From positions 165,730 through 229,729 of the forward strand of contig CAJYJH010000010.1 of assembly GCA_913775265.1 (NCBI GenBank): a DNA stretch of 64,000 nt. Direction: 5' to 3'. Both the position numbers and the translations under genes were made by a program. The stretch comes from an uncultured Mucilaginibacter sp. GTDB taxonomy: Bacteria > Bacteroidota > Bacteroidia > Sphingobacteriales > Sphingobacteriaceae. Below, in pieces: positions 7,885 through 17,922 of the stretch. A model generated the notes under the pieces. The model had not been told where the DNA came from and made no database searches. It saw only the letters and a list, made by a program, of their open reading frames with translations. Position 1 is the stretch's first letter; each line of letters starts with the position of its first letter.

Positions 7885-10815
7885 TTAATAACCAAACAAC
7901 TGGTTTAAGCTCAGTTTTGTAAGCTCTCCGTATGCTTTTAGATCACTATCCTTCACTCTTTTTTCTGATGCTACAATACAGTAGGTGAATGGTTTATTCT
8001 TTATTTCCTGATCATGAAATGCCTTTAAAGCAGCATAGTCTAAGTTAGCTACCGCATTGTAGGTGTTCTTGCGCTCGTCATAATCCAGGCCACGGCGTTG
8101 TGCATTTAAGTAGCTGAATAAAATGCCATCCTGTGTAACGCGATCAGTTTCCAGTGATTTGCGGATATTATCGCGTGCGGTATTTACCACTTTTTCAGAC
8201 TCAGGCAGGTCGGTAATCAGCTCGTTCATGCCTTTGATCGCCTCATTCAATTTATCGGCTTGCGTACCCACGTAAGCTATAAAGTAGTTGGGGTCTTCTT
8301 TTTTAGAAGGAGCAACGTATACCGCATAGGTTGAATAAGCCAGCGCTTTAGACTCACGGATGGTTTGGAAAACAATACTGCTCATACCACCGCCAAAATA
8401 GTTGTTGTAAAGCTCAATTACCGGGGTTTTGGCTACATCATAAGGCGACTCGTTACGAATCCAATTAATCTCCGCCTGCACCATATCAAAGTCGGCAAAC
8501 AATACCTGGTTTTTATCAGGATTTACACGGGTAAATTGCTTAGCGGCAGGGTAGGCTTTAAACGTTGACGGTACCTTATGTAAAGCTGCAATAGCTTGCG
8601 CCGGGGCTGCCTGCGGACCGTAATATAAAACAGTATGCTTATAGTCCGATAAGCTATGCAGTAAGTTTACCAAGTCTTCGGCTTTTAGGTTATCCAGTTC
8701 TTCGTTAGATAATGTATAGTTGAACGGGTTTTGTGCACCATAACGAGCGTAATTTAACAAGCCCGACATGATTGCCGCTTTGTTAAGCCTGGCGTTTTCG
8801 CGGCCCTTACGGATGCGGGCTTTTAAACTGGCTAACGCGGCCTCATCAGGTTTACAGTTTTTAATCAGGTCTTCGTACAAGGCCACTGTTTTATCAAAGT
8901 TTTCTTGTAAACCGTTGATGGATACTGTTGAAACATCAGTACCTGTATTTACCGAAAACGAAGCTGCAAGCTTGTAAAATGCTTTGCTGATATCTTCGGC
9001 GCTCATTTTATCGGTGCCTAAAAATTGCAGATATTGGGCAGCAATAGGTAATAGCTTATTGTTCCAGCTACCCATATCATAACGGTAGTATAATCTGAAT
9101 AAGCTGTTGTCTTTGTTTTGTACCGATAACACTTCCAGCGGACCAGCGTTCGCGCGCTTGATGTCGCGGTTAAAGTCTAGCCATGTTGGCTGCACCTGAT
9201 TACTCGGCATGTTGTTTACCGTTTTTAAAAAGTCGGACTGCGCCTCGCGGTTTACGGCTACCGGTGTAATAGTAGGTTTGTCTACCTTTACAATGTTTTT
9301 GTCTTCGCCCAGGTGTTTGTAAACTATAACGTAGTTGTTATCGTTTAGGTACTTGTTAGCAAAGGCCACTATTTGTGGCTTGGTAATTTTAGACAGTTCG
9401 TCTTCGTTAGCTACCTCGTTACGCCAATCAACGCCTGAGGTAAAGGCGCTCATTAAGTTACCTGCACGGCTAACATAGTTTTCGTTACCCTGAATCTTGC
9501 TCTTTTTGCTGTTATTAACAATAGCCGGTATCAGATCGTCAGAAAACTTTCCACTTTTCAATTTGGCTATCTCTGCCAGCATCAGGCTGCGCACTGTATC
9601 AAGCGTTTGTCCTTTAATAGGGCTGCCCTGTAACATCAATACGCTATAATCTTTTAAGTTGTATGATGTGGCATTGGCACTTAACAGACGTTGTTTTTTG
9701 GTCAGATCCAAATCAAATAAACCGGCTTTACCGTTAGTCAGGATATCGCCCAACAAGTTGAGCATTCTGGCGTCGCGTGTGCTTGCGCCCGGAAAGCGGA
9801 AAGCGATGGTTAGGTTCTCAGGGGTTGGTCCGTAAATATCGCGTTTAACTGGAGCTGTAATTGGTTTTTCGGGAGCAAACGTGTAAGCCGGTACCGCTTT
9901 AGGTGCCATGTAACCAAAGCGCTGATCAATTTTTTTGATCATCACATCCGGGTTAAAATCGCCGGTCATGATGACACCCATATTATTAGGCACGTAATAG
10001 TTATGAAAATAATTACGGATAGCCTTTAAAGATGGGTTTTTTAGATGCTCAACGGTACCAATGGTGGTTTGCCTACCATAATTATTGTTTGGGAACAGAG
10101 CGGCAAACATGGCTTCAAAAACTTTGCTGCCATCGTTATCTAAACCACGATTTTTTTCCTCGTAAACAGCTTCCAGTTCTGTGTGAAAAATTCTGAATAT
10201 CGGTTTACGAAAACGTTCGGCCTGTAACGTCAGATACTTATCAACCGATGCACTCGGAATGTCGTCTGTATATACGGTTTGTTCAAACGAGGTAAAGGCA
10301 TTGGTATTTTGGCCACCCATGGCAGCCATCATTTTATCATACTCGTTAGCAATGGCAAACTTTGCCGCCTCTCCGGATACCTGGTCAATTTTCTTGTAAA
10401 TTTCTTTACGCTTAGCTTCGTCCTTGGTAGAGTTATATTGTTCGTAAAGATTATCAATCTGATCAAGCAAAGGGCTTTCTTTACTCCAGTTTAAAGAGCC
10501 ATAACGATCTGTCCCTTTAAACATCAGGTGTTCAAGGTAGTGAGCCAGGCCTGTGTGATCGGCAGGATCGGTTTTGCTGCCCGCTTTTACCGCAATGTAC
10601 GATTGGATGCGGGGCTGTTGTTTGGTAGTGCTTAGTATAACGGTTAGCCCGTTTTTGAGCTTGTAAAAGCGGCTGTGCGTAGGATCGCCGCTTACATAAG
10701 TGTAGTTATAACCGTTTGAGGTAGCTTTTTCCCACTTAAAAGCTTGCTGCGCAAAAGCTATACTGCTGGTAAGCATCCAGCAGATTACCGTAATAGGTTT
10801 AGTATAAATTCTCAT
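7885..10815 (-). CDS. M16 family zinc metallopeptidase (two-domain, exported)
   Basis: 976 residues with an N-terminal signal peptide ending SSIAFAQQ. The inverted zinc motif HxxEH is seen as HYLEHLMFKGT near residue 90, and the distal metal-ligand region follows as ELEAVYEEKNRG. The length covers the active M16 half (about 40-480) and the inactive M16C-like half (about 560-950, with YFGGGMSSIVFQTIRESKALAYSTYA). Members form clam-shell peptidases that degrade short peptides in the periplasm or at the outer membrane. It stands alone; TATATTTA lies 4 nt before the ATG. Confidence 0.95.
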   Translation of the reverse strand: MRIYTKPITVICWMLTSSIAFAQQAFKWEKATSNGYNYTYVSGDPTHSRFYKLKNGLTVILSTTKQQPRIQSYIAVKAGSKTDPADHTGLAHYLEHLMFKGTDRYGSLNWSKESPLLDQIDNLYEQYNSTKDEAKRKEIYKKIDQVSGEAAKFAIANEYDKMMAAMGGQNTNAFTSFEQTVYTDDIPSASVDKYLTLQAERFRKPIFRIFHTELEAVYEEKNRGLDNDGSKVFEAMFAALFPNNNYGRQTTIGTVEHLKNPSLKAIRNYFHNYYVPNNMGVIMTGDFNPDVMIKKIDQRFGYMAPKAVPAYTFAPEKPITAPVKRDIYGPTPENLTIAFRFPGASTRDARMLNLLGDILTNGKAGLFDLDLTKKQRLLSANATSYNLKDYSVLMLQGSPIKGQTLDTVRSLMLAEIAKLKSGKFSDDLIPAIVNNSKKSKIQGNENYVSRAGNLMSAFTSGVDWRNEVANEDELSKITKPQIVAFANKYLNDNNYVIVYKHLGEDKNIVKVDKPTITPVAVNREAQSDFLKTVNNMPSNQVQPTWLDFNRDIKRANAGPLEVLSVQNKDNSLFRLYYRYDMGSWNNKLLPIAAQYLQFLGTDKMSAEDISKAFYKLAASFSVNTGTDVSTVSINGLQENFDKTVALYEDLIKNCKPDEAALASLKARIRKGRENARLNKAAIMSGLLNYARYGAQNPFNYTLSNEELDNLKAEDLVNLLHSLSDYKHTVLYYGPQAAPAQAIAALHKVPSTFKAYPAAKQFTRVNPDKNQVLFADFDMVQAEINWIRNESPYDVAKTPVIELYNNYFGGGMSSIVFQTIRESKALAYSTYAVYVAPSKKEDPNYFIAYVGTQADKLNEAIKGMNELITDLPESEKVVNTARDNIRKSLETDRVTQDGILFSYLNAQRRGLDYDERKNTYNAVANLDYAALKAFHDQEIKNKPFTYCIVASEKRVKDSDLKAYGELTKLSLNQLFGY

Positions 10816-11124
10816 CGTCTAAATATATAAATAACATCGTTAAATACATAGCTATAGACAGATGCAACAAAAACAGAATAATTTAGAGTATTGCTCTATT
10901 AGCAAGCTACTAAATAAACTATTAATTAGGCAAAGAATGAGCCCTGAAAGAAATGTAATTGAGGTTTAATCTACTTCAACCTGTGCAGCATCATAAACAT
11001 GAGAATATATTAGGCTTAACATAAGTATTTAACATTTTTTTTTCGCCGGTTTTCAGTTTAAGATAGCATTGAAGTTTTGCCTTCTACACAATCCATACAA
11101 ATCAACCTTTTAATTCGAAACGAA

Positions 11125-11182
11125 TGCAAAATATTACACGGTAAGTTGCACATTATCAGGCAACTTACCGTGTAATATTTGC
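11125..11182. repeat. Long near-perfect inverted repeat downstream of the oxidoreductase gene
   Basis: Arms 11125-11148 and 11160-11182 pair over 23 bases with a single extra A in the left arm, around an 11-nt loop. It lies 28 nt after the Gfo/Idh/MocA stop. Neither side has the strong T-run of a normal terminator. The rest of the 10816-11209 gap shows no gene; the M16 promoter is at its left end. Confidence 0.7.
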
Positions 11183-11209
11183 TATATAATAATCAATAAT
11201 CTTATTACC

Positions 11210-12628
11210 CTATGTGGTAAGGCTCCATCCTTTACGATACTCGCGTTTTACATACTGGTTTACCTCATCAAAATTGGTTACGCGCATGTTTGCATTATCC
11301 CAAAGCAATTTAATATGGCCGCCTTTCAGGTCGTTGCCCCTTACGGCTAAGTTGGCCATAAGTAAGGCTTCGGTTAATGGGCCGGCTGTTTCGAAGGGTG
11401 CACTCACTTCTTGCTTGCCATAACCTGCTAAACAGGCTTCTACCCACTGTGCATAGTGTCCTTCGGCTTCTCCCTTAACACGTTTCCACTTTTGCGGAAC
11501 TTTTACCTGTGATGTACGGGATGTGGGCAGTAACTGCGGATTCTCTGAGTAAGTGTTGGCCATCATTTTGCCTTTGGTGCCAATAAAAAGTATACCATTA
11601 CCATCGTCACCAAACATTTCGTTAGGGCCTAACTCTTCAGGGCGTTCCGGTTGTATGCCACCATCCATCCAGTGCAGTTTAATGTCGCCTTTGGTTTTGT
11701 TGGTTTTAGGGAATGTAAGAGTTACATGGCTTGACGGCGGGCAACTTTCAGGGAAGCGGCCTTGCTTAAATTCATCAACATATACCGTACCCACACTCGC
11801 CTGTACATCTTTAGCATATTGTAAACCAAGCACTCTAAAAGGTGCTTCAACCAGGTGGCAACCCATATCGCCTAACGCGCCTGTGCCATAGTCCCACCAG
11901 CCACGCCAGTTAAATGGTACCAGTTTGTTTACATATTCTTTATACGGAGCAGTGCCCAGCCAAAGGTCCCAGTCTAATTCTTTGGGAATTTCAGATTTTG
12001 TTGTTGGCCATTGGATTCCTTGCGGCCACACCGGGCGATTAGTCCAACAGTATACAGTATGCACATCGCCAATCTCTCCGGCATCATACCACTCAGAAAG
12101 TAAACGCGTACCGTTATTTGAGGCACCCTGATTACCCATTTGGGTAACTACCTTATACTTTTTGGCAGCCTCAGTAAGCATACGCGCCTCATAAATGTCA
12201 TGAGTTAAGGGCTTTTGCACATATACATGCTTACCCATAGCCATGGCATGATAAGCTATTATGGCGTGATTGTGATCAGGCGTTGATACAGAAACGGCAT
12301 CAATATGCTTGCCTTCTTTTTCTAAAAGTTCGCGCCAGTCTTTGTAATATTTGGCTTTAGGAAACCTTGCTCTAGATTTAGCAGCACGGCGGTCATCAAC
12401 ATCGCACAGGTATGCAATTTCGGCCTTGCCGCTTTTTGCAAAGTTATTAATGTCAGACTCGCCTTTACCGCCTGCGCCTACACCAGCTACCATCAATTTG
12501 TCGCTGGGTGCTACAAACCCTTTGCCAAGTACGTGGCGGGGCACAATCATAAATGAAGCTGCTGCCATAGCACCAGTCTTCAAAAAAGATCTTCTGGAGG
12601 TTTCTGATTGTTTGTTCTCTTCGCTCAT
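11210..12628 (-). CDS. Tat-exported Gfo/Idh/MocA family oxidoreductase
   Basis: 472 residues. The N-terminus carries a twin-arginine signal, SRRSFLKTGAMAAASFMI, so the folded enzyme is exported with its cofactor bound. The Rossmann segment LMVAGVGAGGKGESDI begins near residue 45, followed by AYLCDVDDRRA and the VSVSTPDHNHAIIAYHAM and GKHVYVQKPLTHD segments typical of the family, the last holding the catalytic EKP-type lysine as QKP. These enzymes oxidise or isomerise sugars and inositols with NAD(P). The exported form is common in Bacteroidota carbohydrate use; the substrate is unknown. It is monocistronic. Confidence 0.92.
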   Translation of the reverse strand: MSEENKQSETSRRSFLKTGAMAAASFMIVPRHVLGKGFVAPSDKLMVAGVGAGGKGESDINNFAKSGKAEIAYLCDVDDRRAAKSRARFPKAKYYKDWRELLEKEGKHIDAVSVSTPDHNHAIIAYHAMAMGKHVYVQKPLTHDIYEARMLTEAAKKYKVVTQMGNQGASNNGTRLLSEWYDAGEIGDVHTVYCWTNRPVWPQGIQWPTTKSEIPKELDWDLWLGTAPYKEYVNKLVPFNWRGWWDYGTGALGDMGCHLVEAPFRVLGLQYAKDVQASVGTVYVDEFKQGRFPESCPPSSHVTLTFPKTNKTKGDIKLHWMDGGIQPERPEELGPNEMFGDDGNGILFIGTKGKMMANTYSENPQLLPTSRTSQVKVPQKWKRVKGEAEGHYAQWVEACLAGYGKQEVSAPFETAGPLTEALLMANLAVRGNDLKGGHIKLLWDNANMRVTNFDEVNQYVKREYRKGWSLTT

Positions 12629-12950
12629 TGGTTTACTTTTTGGTTATATGATCTGATTATAGGTAACTACTTTTTGCTTCAGGCACCTCGTTTGGTTGTA
12701 TAAACAGACATTTAAAGGTCCTGAATATGCAAGTCATTGATTTGGTAAAAGACACATTTACGGGGCTAATTTGATGCTGATTATAACTGGTTTGGATCGG
12801 AATAAAGCCCTAATATAGATAACAAATTTATAGATAAAGCATGACGAGATAAATTTTCTAAAACCTTTTAGCAAAATAAAGATTCTGACTGAAGTTTAAA
12901 GTTACTTTGTACAACTTTTTGCTGCAAGTAGTGTTATCCTCATTTGCAGT
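12629..12950. other. Intergenic region between divergent oxidoreductase and M90 peptidase genes
   Basis: About 320 nt with no frame of useful length. TTACTTTG near 12903, one base off TAnnTTTG, may serve the M90 peptidase gene. No repeats or RNA structure were noticed. Confidence 0.4.
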
Positions 12951-13754
12951 ATGACCAGTTTTATTATCATATCGATTATCATATTATCGGCACTCGGCTA
13001 TTTGGCTTTTATTCTGTTTAACAAACAAACAAATAGTACTCCTGCTGCTGGCGCCATCCTTAACGTCGAACTAAAACAAATTTTGGAGCAGCATGTAGAC
13101 TACTACAATAAGCTATCTGCCGCTGATAAATTTCGTTTTGAAAGTTTGATTGACGGTTTTCTTGAAACGGTGAATATAGAAGGCGTCGGATTAGAAGTTA
13201 GTGACCTTGACAGAATACTTATCGCATCAAGCGCTATCATACCCATTTTTGGATACAAAGAATGGAGATATACGAACCTGACAAACGTTATTTTATACCC
13301 TGACACTTTTAATAACGACTTCCAGTTTGAGGGAGAACAAGAAGGCCGCAATATTATGGGCATGGTGGGCTCAGGCTATATGAACGGGCAAATGTTACTA
13401 TCCAGAGCAGCGCTTTTGAAAGGTTTCTCCTCAGCATCAGGCAAGAACAATACGGGTATACACGAGTTTGTACACCTTTTAGATAAAAGCGATGGCGCCA
13501 CTGATGGCGTACCTGAAAATTTAGTGTCGCACGAGTACGCTACACCATGGTTAAAAATGATGCACCAGGAGATTAGACGGATAAAAAAGGGCAATTCGGA
13601 TATTGACCCTTATGGCGCTACTAACGAGGCAGAGTTTCTGGCTGTTGCGTCAGAATACTTCTTTGAAAAACCCGAACAGTTTAGTCAAAAGCACCCCGAG
13701 CTCTATGAACAACTAAGCCTGATTTATAGTCAGGATCCCGCCGACCGGAAATAG
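12951..13754 (+). CDS. M90 family (MtfA-like) zinc-dependent peptidase
   Basis: 267 residues. One N-terminal membrane segment (FIIISIIILSALGYLAFILF) is followed by the M90 core: FRFESLIDGFLETVNIEGVG, the ILIASSAIIPIFGYKEWRY strand-helix, YPDTFNNDF and the zinc motif HEFVHLLDKSDGATDG (HExxH). E. coli MtfA binds the glucose regulator Mlc and has peptidase activity; here only the fold and the metal site are visible, so the physiological role is open. The membrane anchor is an addition common in Bacteroidota members. It is monocistronic. Confidence 0.92.
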   Translation: MTSFIIISIIILSALGYLAFILFNKQTNSTPAAGAILNVELKQILEQHVDYYNKLSAADKFRFESLIDGFLETVNIEGVGLEVSDLDRILIASSAIIPIFGYKEWRYTNLTNVILYPDTFNNDFQFEGEQEGRNIMGMVGSGYMNGQMLLSRAALLKGFSSASGKNNTGIHEFVHLLDKSDGATDGVPENLVSHEYATPWLKMMHQEIRRIKKGNSDIDPYGATNEAEFLAVASEYFFEKPEQFSQKHPELYEQLSLIYSQDPADRK

Positions 13755-13824
13755 GTTGCAGTTATTTTATTTTTAGACGATACAGTTCTAACTTCAATAT
13801 GTTTATCAAAAAATATACACTTCC

Positions 13825-13863
13825 TGTGCCATAATGACGAGAAAACTTGTTGATAATGGCACA
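13825..13863. repeat. Imperfect hairpin between the M90 gene and tRNA-Ala
   Basis: TGTGCCAT and ATGGCACA are perfect 8-base arms separated by 23 nt that are themselves partly complementary. It lies 70 nt after the peptidase stop and has no T-run. The rest of 13755-14120 shows no gene. Confidence 0.4.
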
Positions 13864-14120
13864 CATACCGCCGTTCTCTGGAACATGATTTACACTTCTT
13901 ACTGCATTAATATACCTGGTACAGAATAACCGGCTTGTGTTGATAGCTAATTACGGAGAGCCAAAATGTTTCATTGCCAAATGCCGCTCATTACTCCAGC
14001 TGTTAATTACCCAATAATATTAGAAACATGACTACAGATGCCTGTCTTGCCAAAATTTTGTATTATAAAAATAGCCAGATAAAAAGAAAAAAATTATTAG
14101 GCACTTGTAAAGATAACGTA

Positions 14121-14128
14121 TATATTTG
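14121..14128 (+). promoter_or_regulatory. -7 promoter element of tRNA-Ala
   Basis: TATATTTG matches TAnnTTTG exactly and ends 12 nt before the mature 5' end of the tRNA, leaving a short 5' leader for RNase P. Confidence 0.6.
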
Positions 14129-14140
14129 CACTCCTCAAGC

Positions 14141-14214
<74 letters not shown>

Positions 14215-14227
14215 CAAATCATTTAAA

Positions 14228-14273
14228 AGGTCTGATCAGAAGCAATTTTGCAAAATGATCAGACCTTTTTAGT
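14228..14273 (+). terminator. Rho-independent terminator of tRNA-Ala
   Basis: AAAGGTCTGATCA pairs with TGATCAGACCTTTTT over 13 bp, ending in a T-run 14 nt after the tRNA. Confidence 0.8.
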
Positions 14274-14559
14274 TTTATTAGAATTTCCTGATGGGTGATA
14301 GCTTTGACCAACATCTTTGCGAGATGTTAGCTTATCCCGCCGATAAATTTTTTTTGTTTCTAATAATCACACTTCAACTTTATTAATAACCATCTGTTCT
14401 TTGACCTCAGAAACAATAATTAACATCCTAGTTTAAAAACTACGTTTCGTAGATCAGTGGAATTCTTGCTCAGATCTTCCTTTATTCTATGGGGAAGCAG
14501 TAAACTTACCTAAACATTGCTTTTTGACAACTCATAATGAACTATTTTGAATAACCTTA

Positions 14560-15015
14560 TCAATACATATTTTGCAATGATCTTATGGCATTAAGATTAA
14601 CTAACCTTGGATCTAATACATCCAAACCAGCAGAAAAACCTGTTAAAAGATTTTCAGGGCTATCGATTTTCTGCATAAGCGGAACAAGATGATTTACCAG
14701 TCGAAATTGCGACAACACGTTAGTCTCAAGTATCCACAATAAACTTTTTACCGGACAGGAAAGCACTTCTCCTTCATCGATCGCCAATAGTTATTGTAAG
14801 ATAATCAATCTCAATATCTTGCTCTTGCAGACTTTACACTAACTCAATCACTGATATTTCATCTGTAGCATATACATTCTTAATAACTACATTTTATCCT
14901 TATTTAAAAAAGAAATATCAGCACGTATCACCATCAAACCCATATCATGTATACATCAGCTGCCCAATGCCATTAGCAGCTCCTACAACTAATCCTGTTG
15001 TTATTACACTATCAT
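14560..15015 (-). pseudogene. Short-chain dehydrogenase (SDR) pseudogene
   Basis: Reading leftwards from about 15015, an SDR nucleotide-binding motif appears as ITTGLVVGAANGIGQ, but its frame carries stops before and after. Further on, a 75-residue frame contains LETNVLSQFRLVNHLVPLMQ and LLTGFSAGLDVLDP, which match the SDR helix with the conserved Asn and the following strand (normally ...INVSSGLGSL). The catalytic YxxxK part is missing. The gene has therefore lost its frame at several points and its C-terminal half. The same decay marks this whole 14.3-15.3 kb stretch. The family call rests on motif order only. Confidence 0.55.
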
Positions 15016-15347
15016 ATTAATAATGATTAAAGGTGACTTATAACTTTACGCGATGTAAGCATTTTCTTTATAGGCAGCCTAGTTTTCATTTAATCTACTG
15101 AGGCTACAGCAGTTTTGCCTAGCTGCCTTTGTCAATTCGATATCTCTAACTTAAAAGGTTATTCAATTAATCGACAGTAGCGGCGGTAAGGTTAACTATT
15201 TCATCAGCTTGTTAATACCCGCAGTAAACGAAAATGGCAAGCGACCAGTTTTTTGTGCTTACACCTTGTGACTTCTGAGTCTGGACATAAATCGAATTAT
15301 TTAGTCGAATTATTGAAGACTTTAAATGCATCAGCTATTGCTTAATA
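15016..15347. other. Non-coding decayed stretch
   Basis: About 330 nt rich in stops on all frames, between the SDR pseudogene and the LytTR regulator. No RNA structure, promoter or protein remnant was recognised. Confidence 0.35.
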
Positions 15348-16082
15348 TCAACCAGTTTGCTTGTTCAAGATATCTAATACCTGCAACCGATAGAGCTTAC
15401 CAATAGGTATGATGTTACTTCCTATATTAATCTCCTCCAGCGTATAAGAATCAATCTTATTCACCGAGACAAGATAAGACCGATGCACTCTGATAAATAA
15501 TGATGCAGGCAACATTGCCTCAAGCGAACTGATCGCGTATTTCGTAATGACCGGGCCTTTGGTTGTATTTATCTTTAGATAATCTTTTAAGCTCTCGATG
15601 TATTGAATATCAACAAGCATAACTTTTACCATCTTTCGGTCGGCCCGGAAGTACAGAAAAGCGTGATCAGCGGTGCCTTGGGCGTTGACTGGCGATTGGG
15701 TTTCACATCGGGCTTCCTGCTCCGGCAGTGCTTTCAAAACCGCTTTCAGGAACCGTTCGAAATGGATTGGTTTGACCAGGTAATCAGCAACGTCCAGCTC
15801 AAAGGCTTTAACAGCATACTGTTCAAAGGCAGTCGTCAGAATTATTTTCGGCGGATTGATAAGCGTGCCGATCATATCCAAGCCTGTAATCTGTGGCATT
15901 TGAATATCAAGAAAAAGCAGATCAATATGTTGTTGTTTGAGCAGGCTAACGGCCTGCAGTGCATTACCACATTCTCCCGCAAGGCTAAGTATAGGTAATT
16001 GAGCAACATAACGTCGCAATACTTCCCTCGCAGGGGGCTCATCATCAACGATGAGGCAATTATATCTCTTGATCGGCTCCAT
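15348..16082 (-). CDS. LytTR-family response regulator
   Basis: 244 residues. A receiver domain occupies about 8-125, with the acidic pair in CLIVDDEPPAREVL, phospho-acceptor Asp in LLFLDIQMPQITG, T in ILTTAFEQYA and K in YLVKPI. The C-terminal 100 residues are a LytTR DNA-binding domain (ADRKMVKVMLVDIQYIESLKDYLKI ... FIRVHRSYLVSVNKI). It should be phosphorylated by the LytS-type kinase encoded just upstream, with which its start overlaps by 23 nt. Targets may include the divergent secreted-protein genes at 17.4-18.7 kb, which is inference. Confidence 0.95.
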   Translation of the reverse strand: MEPIKRYNCLIVDDEPPAREVLRRYVAQLPILSLAGECGNALQAVSLLKQQHIDLLFLDIQMPQITGLDMIGTLINPPKIILTTAFEQYAVKAFELDVADYLVKPIHFERFLKAVLKALPEQEARCETQSPVNAQGTADHAFLYFRADRKMVKVMLVDIQYIESLKDYLKINTTKGPVITKYAISSLEAMLPASLFIRVHRSYLVSVNKIDSYTLEEINIGSNIIPIGKLYRLQVLDILNKQTG

Positions 16083-17223
16083 GTTGAACAGTTGTAATTA
16101 ACTCCGTAGGGCCGGTTGTCAGTGCAATCTTCAAATTAACAATATACATCTCTTTTTCATCATTGATCACCAGTTCATGCTGGCCCGGATACAGTAGTTC
16201 CAGGCGCTTGCGAACGTTAACGATCCCGATCCCTGGACTCAGTTTTTTACCAGTGATGGGTTTGCCATTGATCAGTTTCATCGATAGTTCATGATTGTTT
16301 ATGCAAACAGCCAAACTGATCCAAGGATGATCAGTTACCTGGCTTGCACCGTGCTTAAAGGCATTTTCGATAAAGGGCAAAAGCATCAACGGGGTAATTA
16401 GGTGGTCAGATGTTTTTGGCATCTGAATAGATAGATCTAAACTTTGATCGTAACGTGCCGACTCCAATTTAAAATAATCTTGTATCATCTTCAGTTCCTT
16501 CTCAAGCGGCACTAATGGATTACTGCAATCATACAGGATATAACGGAGCAATTGAGACAGACCCATGATCATACCTGATGCCTTTTCTGATACTTCCTGC
16601 GTATATGAGTATATATTGTTAAGGGTGTTAAATAAAAAATGCGGATGCAACTGCGCTTTTAACATTTGCAGCTCGGCATTCGCTTTTTCTTTTTCCAGCA
16701 CCAGAGCTGCCTGCTGCCTTTCATAGAAGCACTTCATTAGCTTGATGGCGGCCGCTACTCCCCCAACCGTAATACTTCCCCTCAAACCAGCCAGCATAGC
16801 CACACCGAACTGCACATAAAAAGCCGGATGAGACTCGCGGGCAACCATCGGCGAAATTTTATTCGCATTAAAATGACGTATATGGTCGATCACTGTCATA
16901 GATAAGGCCGCTGACATAGCCGCGGTTATAAACACTAATATCATTGCGCTTAATATTGCCCAGACATATCTTCCTGGTAATATCAGTTTGGGTATTACCA
17001 AATACATGAGCGTGTAAGCCAAAAATATGCTTGGGAACAAATACATCAAGGTTTCCGGCGATGTAATTAGCAGGCGATGCAGAAATGGTTGTTGCTGTAA
17101 AACAGGCGATGGCGAAAACGAGTACAGCAAAAGTTGAAAAAGGAACCAGAGCATCCAAAAGCTTATATGCCGCAAGGTTCGCCACTTAGCGCTATTAGAA
17201 TAAACAAACGGTATTTGTTGCAT
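16060..17223 (-). CDS. LytS-type sensor histidine kinase
   Basis: 387 residues. Four membrane spans lie in the first 175 residues (FWMLWFLFQLLLYS, LMYLFPSIFLAYTLMYLVI, ILSAMILVFITAAMSAAL and a fourth near FGVAMLAGLRGSITVGGVAAAI), with no large sensor loop. The His_kinase domain follows with LKAQLHPHFLFNTLNNIYSY (phospho-His), LVPLEKELKMIQDYFKLE and the ATP-binding N-box TPLMLLPFIENAFKHG, then GIGIVNVRKRLELLY. It signals to the LytTR regulator encoded next. The stimulus is unknown; the short loops suggest sensing within the membrane. Confidence 0.94.
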   Translation of the reverse strand: MQQIPFVYSNSAKWRTLRHISFWMLWFLFQLLLYSFSPSPVLQQQPFLHRLLITSPETLMYLFPSIFLAYTLMYLVIPKLILPGRYVWAILSAMILVFITAAMSAALSMTVIDHIRHFNANKISPMVARESHPAFYVQFGVAMLAGLRGSITVGGVAAAIKLMKCFYERQQAALVLEKEKANAELQMLKAQLHPHFLFNTLNNIYSYTQEVSEKASGMIMGLSQLLRYILYDCSNPLVPLEKELKMIQDYFKLESARYDQSLDLSIQMPKTSDHLITPLMLLPFIENAFKHGASQVTDHPWISLAVCINNHELSMKLINGKPITGKKLSPGIGIVNVRKRLELLYPGQHELVINDEKEMYIVNLKIALTTGPTELITTVQHGADQEI

Positions 17224-17420
17224 CGACCCTAATTATCACCCTAAGATACATATCAGCTATCAAAGCAAACTATTGCCGGCAACTTATTCGACCGGCGCAA
17301 CCAAGCCGCCTATGAGATCATTTCGTCGACGACCAAATGCGCTGATAGGCAAACAGCAGGTGTATGTTTTCAGAAAGACTACGTCGGGCTATTTTCCACA
17401 ATTGGTATCATCAATCCCGG

Positions 17421-17428
17421 TAGATTTG
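17421..17428 (+). promoter_or_regulatory. -7 promoter element upstream of the NTF2-like gene
   Basis: TAGATTTG fits TAnnTTTG and ends 16 nt before the ATG at 17445, predicting a leader of about 12 nt. Confidence 0.45.
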
Positions 17429-17444
17429 AACAAAAACAATTGCT

Positions 17445-17912
17445 ATGAAGCCACTAGTCATCTTATTTTTTATGACCTGTTTATCGCTTGCCGCGTTTGC
17501 GCAGCTCGATACTACGAGCTACCCAAAGGAGCGGCAGGAAATCCGGCAACTGTTACGAAGTCAAGGCTTCGGAACGAAATTAGATTGTGCGGATATGGTC
17601 GCAGTAGGGCCGAAAGGCGATATCTCCTACACGCGGCAGCAATGGATAGAAGCACAGAAAAAGGAAAAATTAGTATTTAAGGCTGTAAAGCCAATACCCG
17701 ACAATGAGTTGATTCGCATCTACGATGGGACAACTGCGGTAGTCAACTTGCTGATCAATGTCAATATTGTTGTTGATGGACGTGATTTGAATATCAAGGT
17801 TCGCCGTTTGGAGGTGTACCACAAAACTGCCGGTACTTGGTGCCGCGTGGCAGGCCAGGGAACGCAAGTAGATGAAAGCTTATTCCCGGTAAACACTAAC
17901 AATAAACCTTAA
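17445..17912 (+). CDS. Secreted NTF2-like (SnoaL/DUF4440-type) protein
   Basis: 155 residues with signal peptide MKPLVILFFMTCLSLAAFAQ. The mature part has the order typical of NTF2-fold proteins of the DUF4440 type: an N-terminal helix (YPKERQEIRQLLRSQ), LDCADMVAVGPKGDISYTRQQWIEAQKK, then strands ending LEVYHKTAGTWCRVAGQGTQV. These folds bind small ligands and a few are enzymes; no catalytic residues are obvious. It is followed 10 nt later by the broken lipoprotein gene and diverges from the LytS/LytTR operon, which might control it. Confidence 0.75.
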   Translation: MKPLVILFFMTCLSLAAFAQLDTTSYPKERQEIRQLLRSQGFGTKLDCADMVAVGPKGDISYTRQQWIEAQKKEKLVFKAVKPIPDNELIRIYDGTTAVVNLLINVNIVVDGRDLNIKVRRLEVYHKTAGTWCRVAGQGTQVDESLFPVNTNNKP

Positions 17913-17922
17913 TCAAATCACC

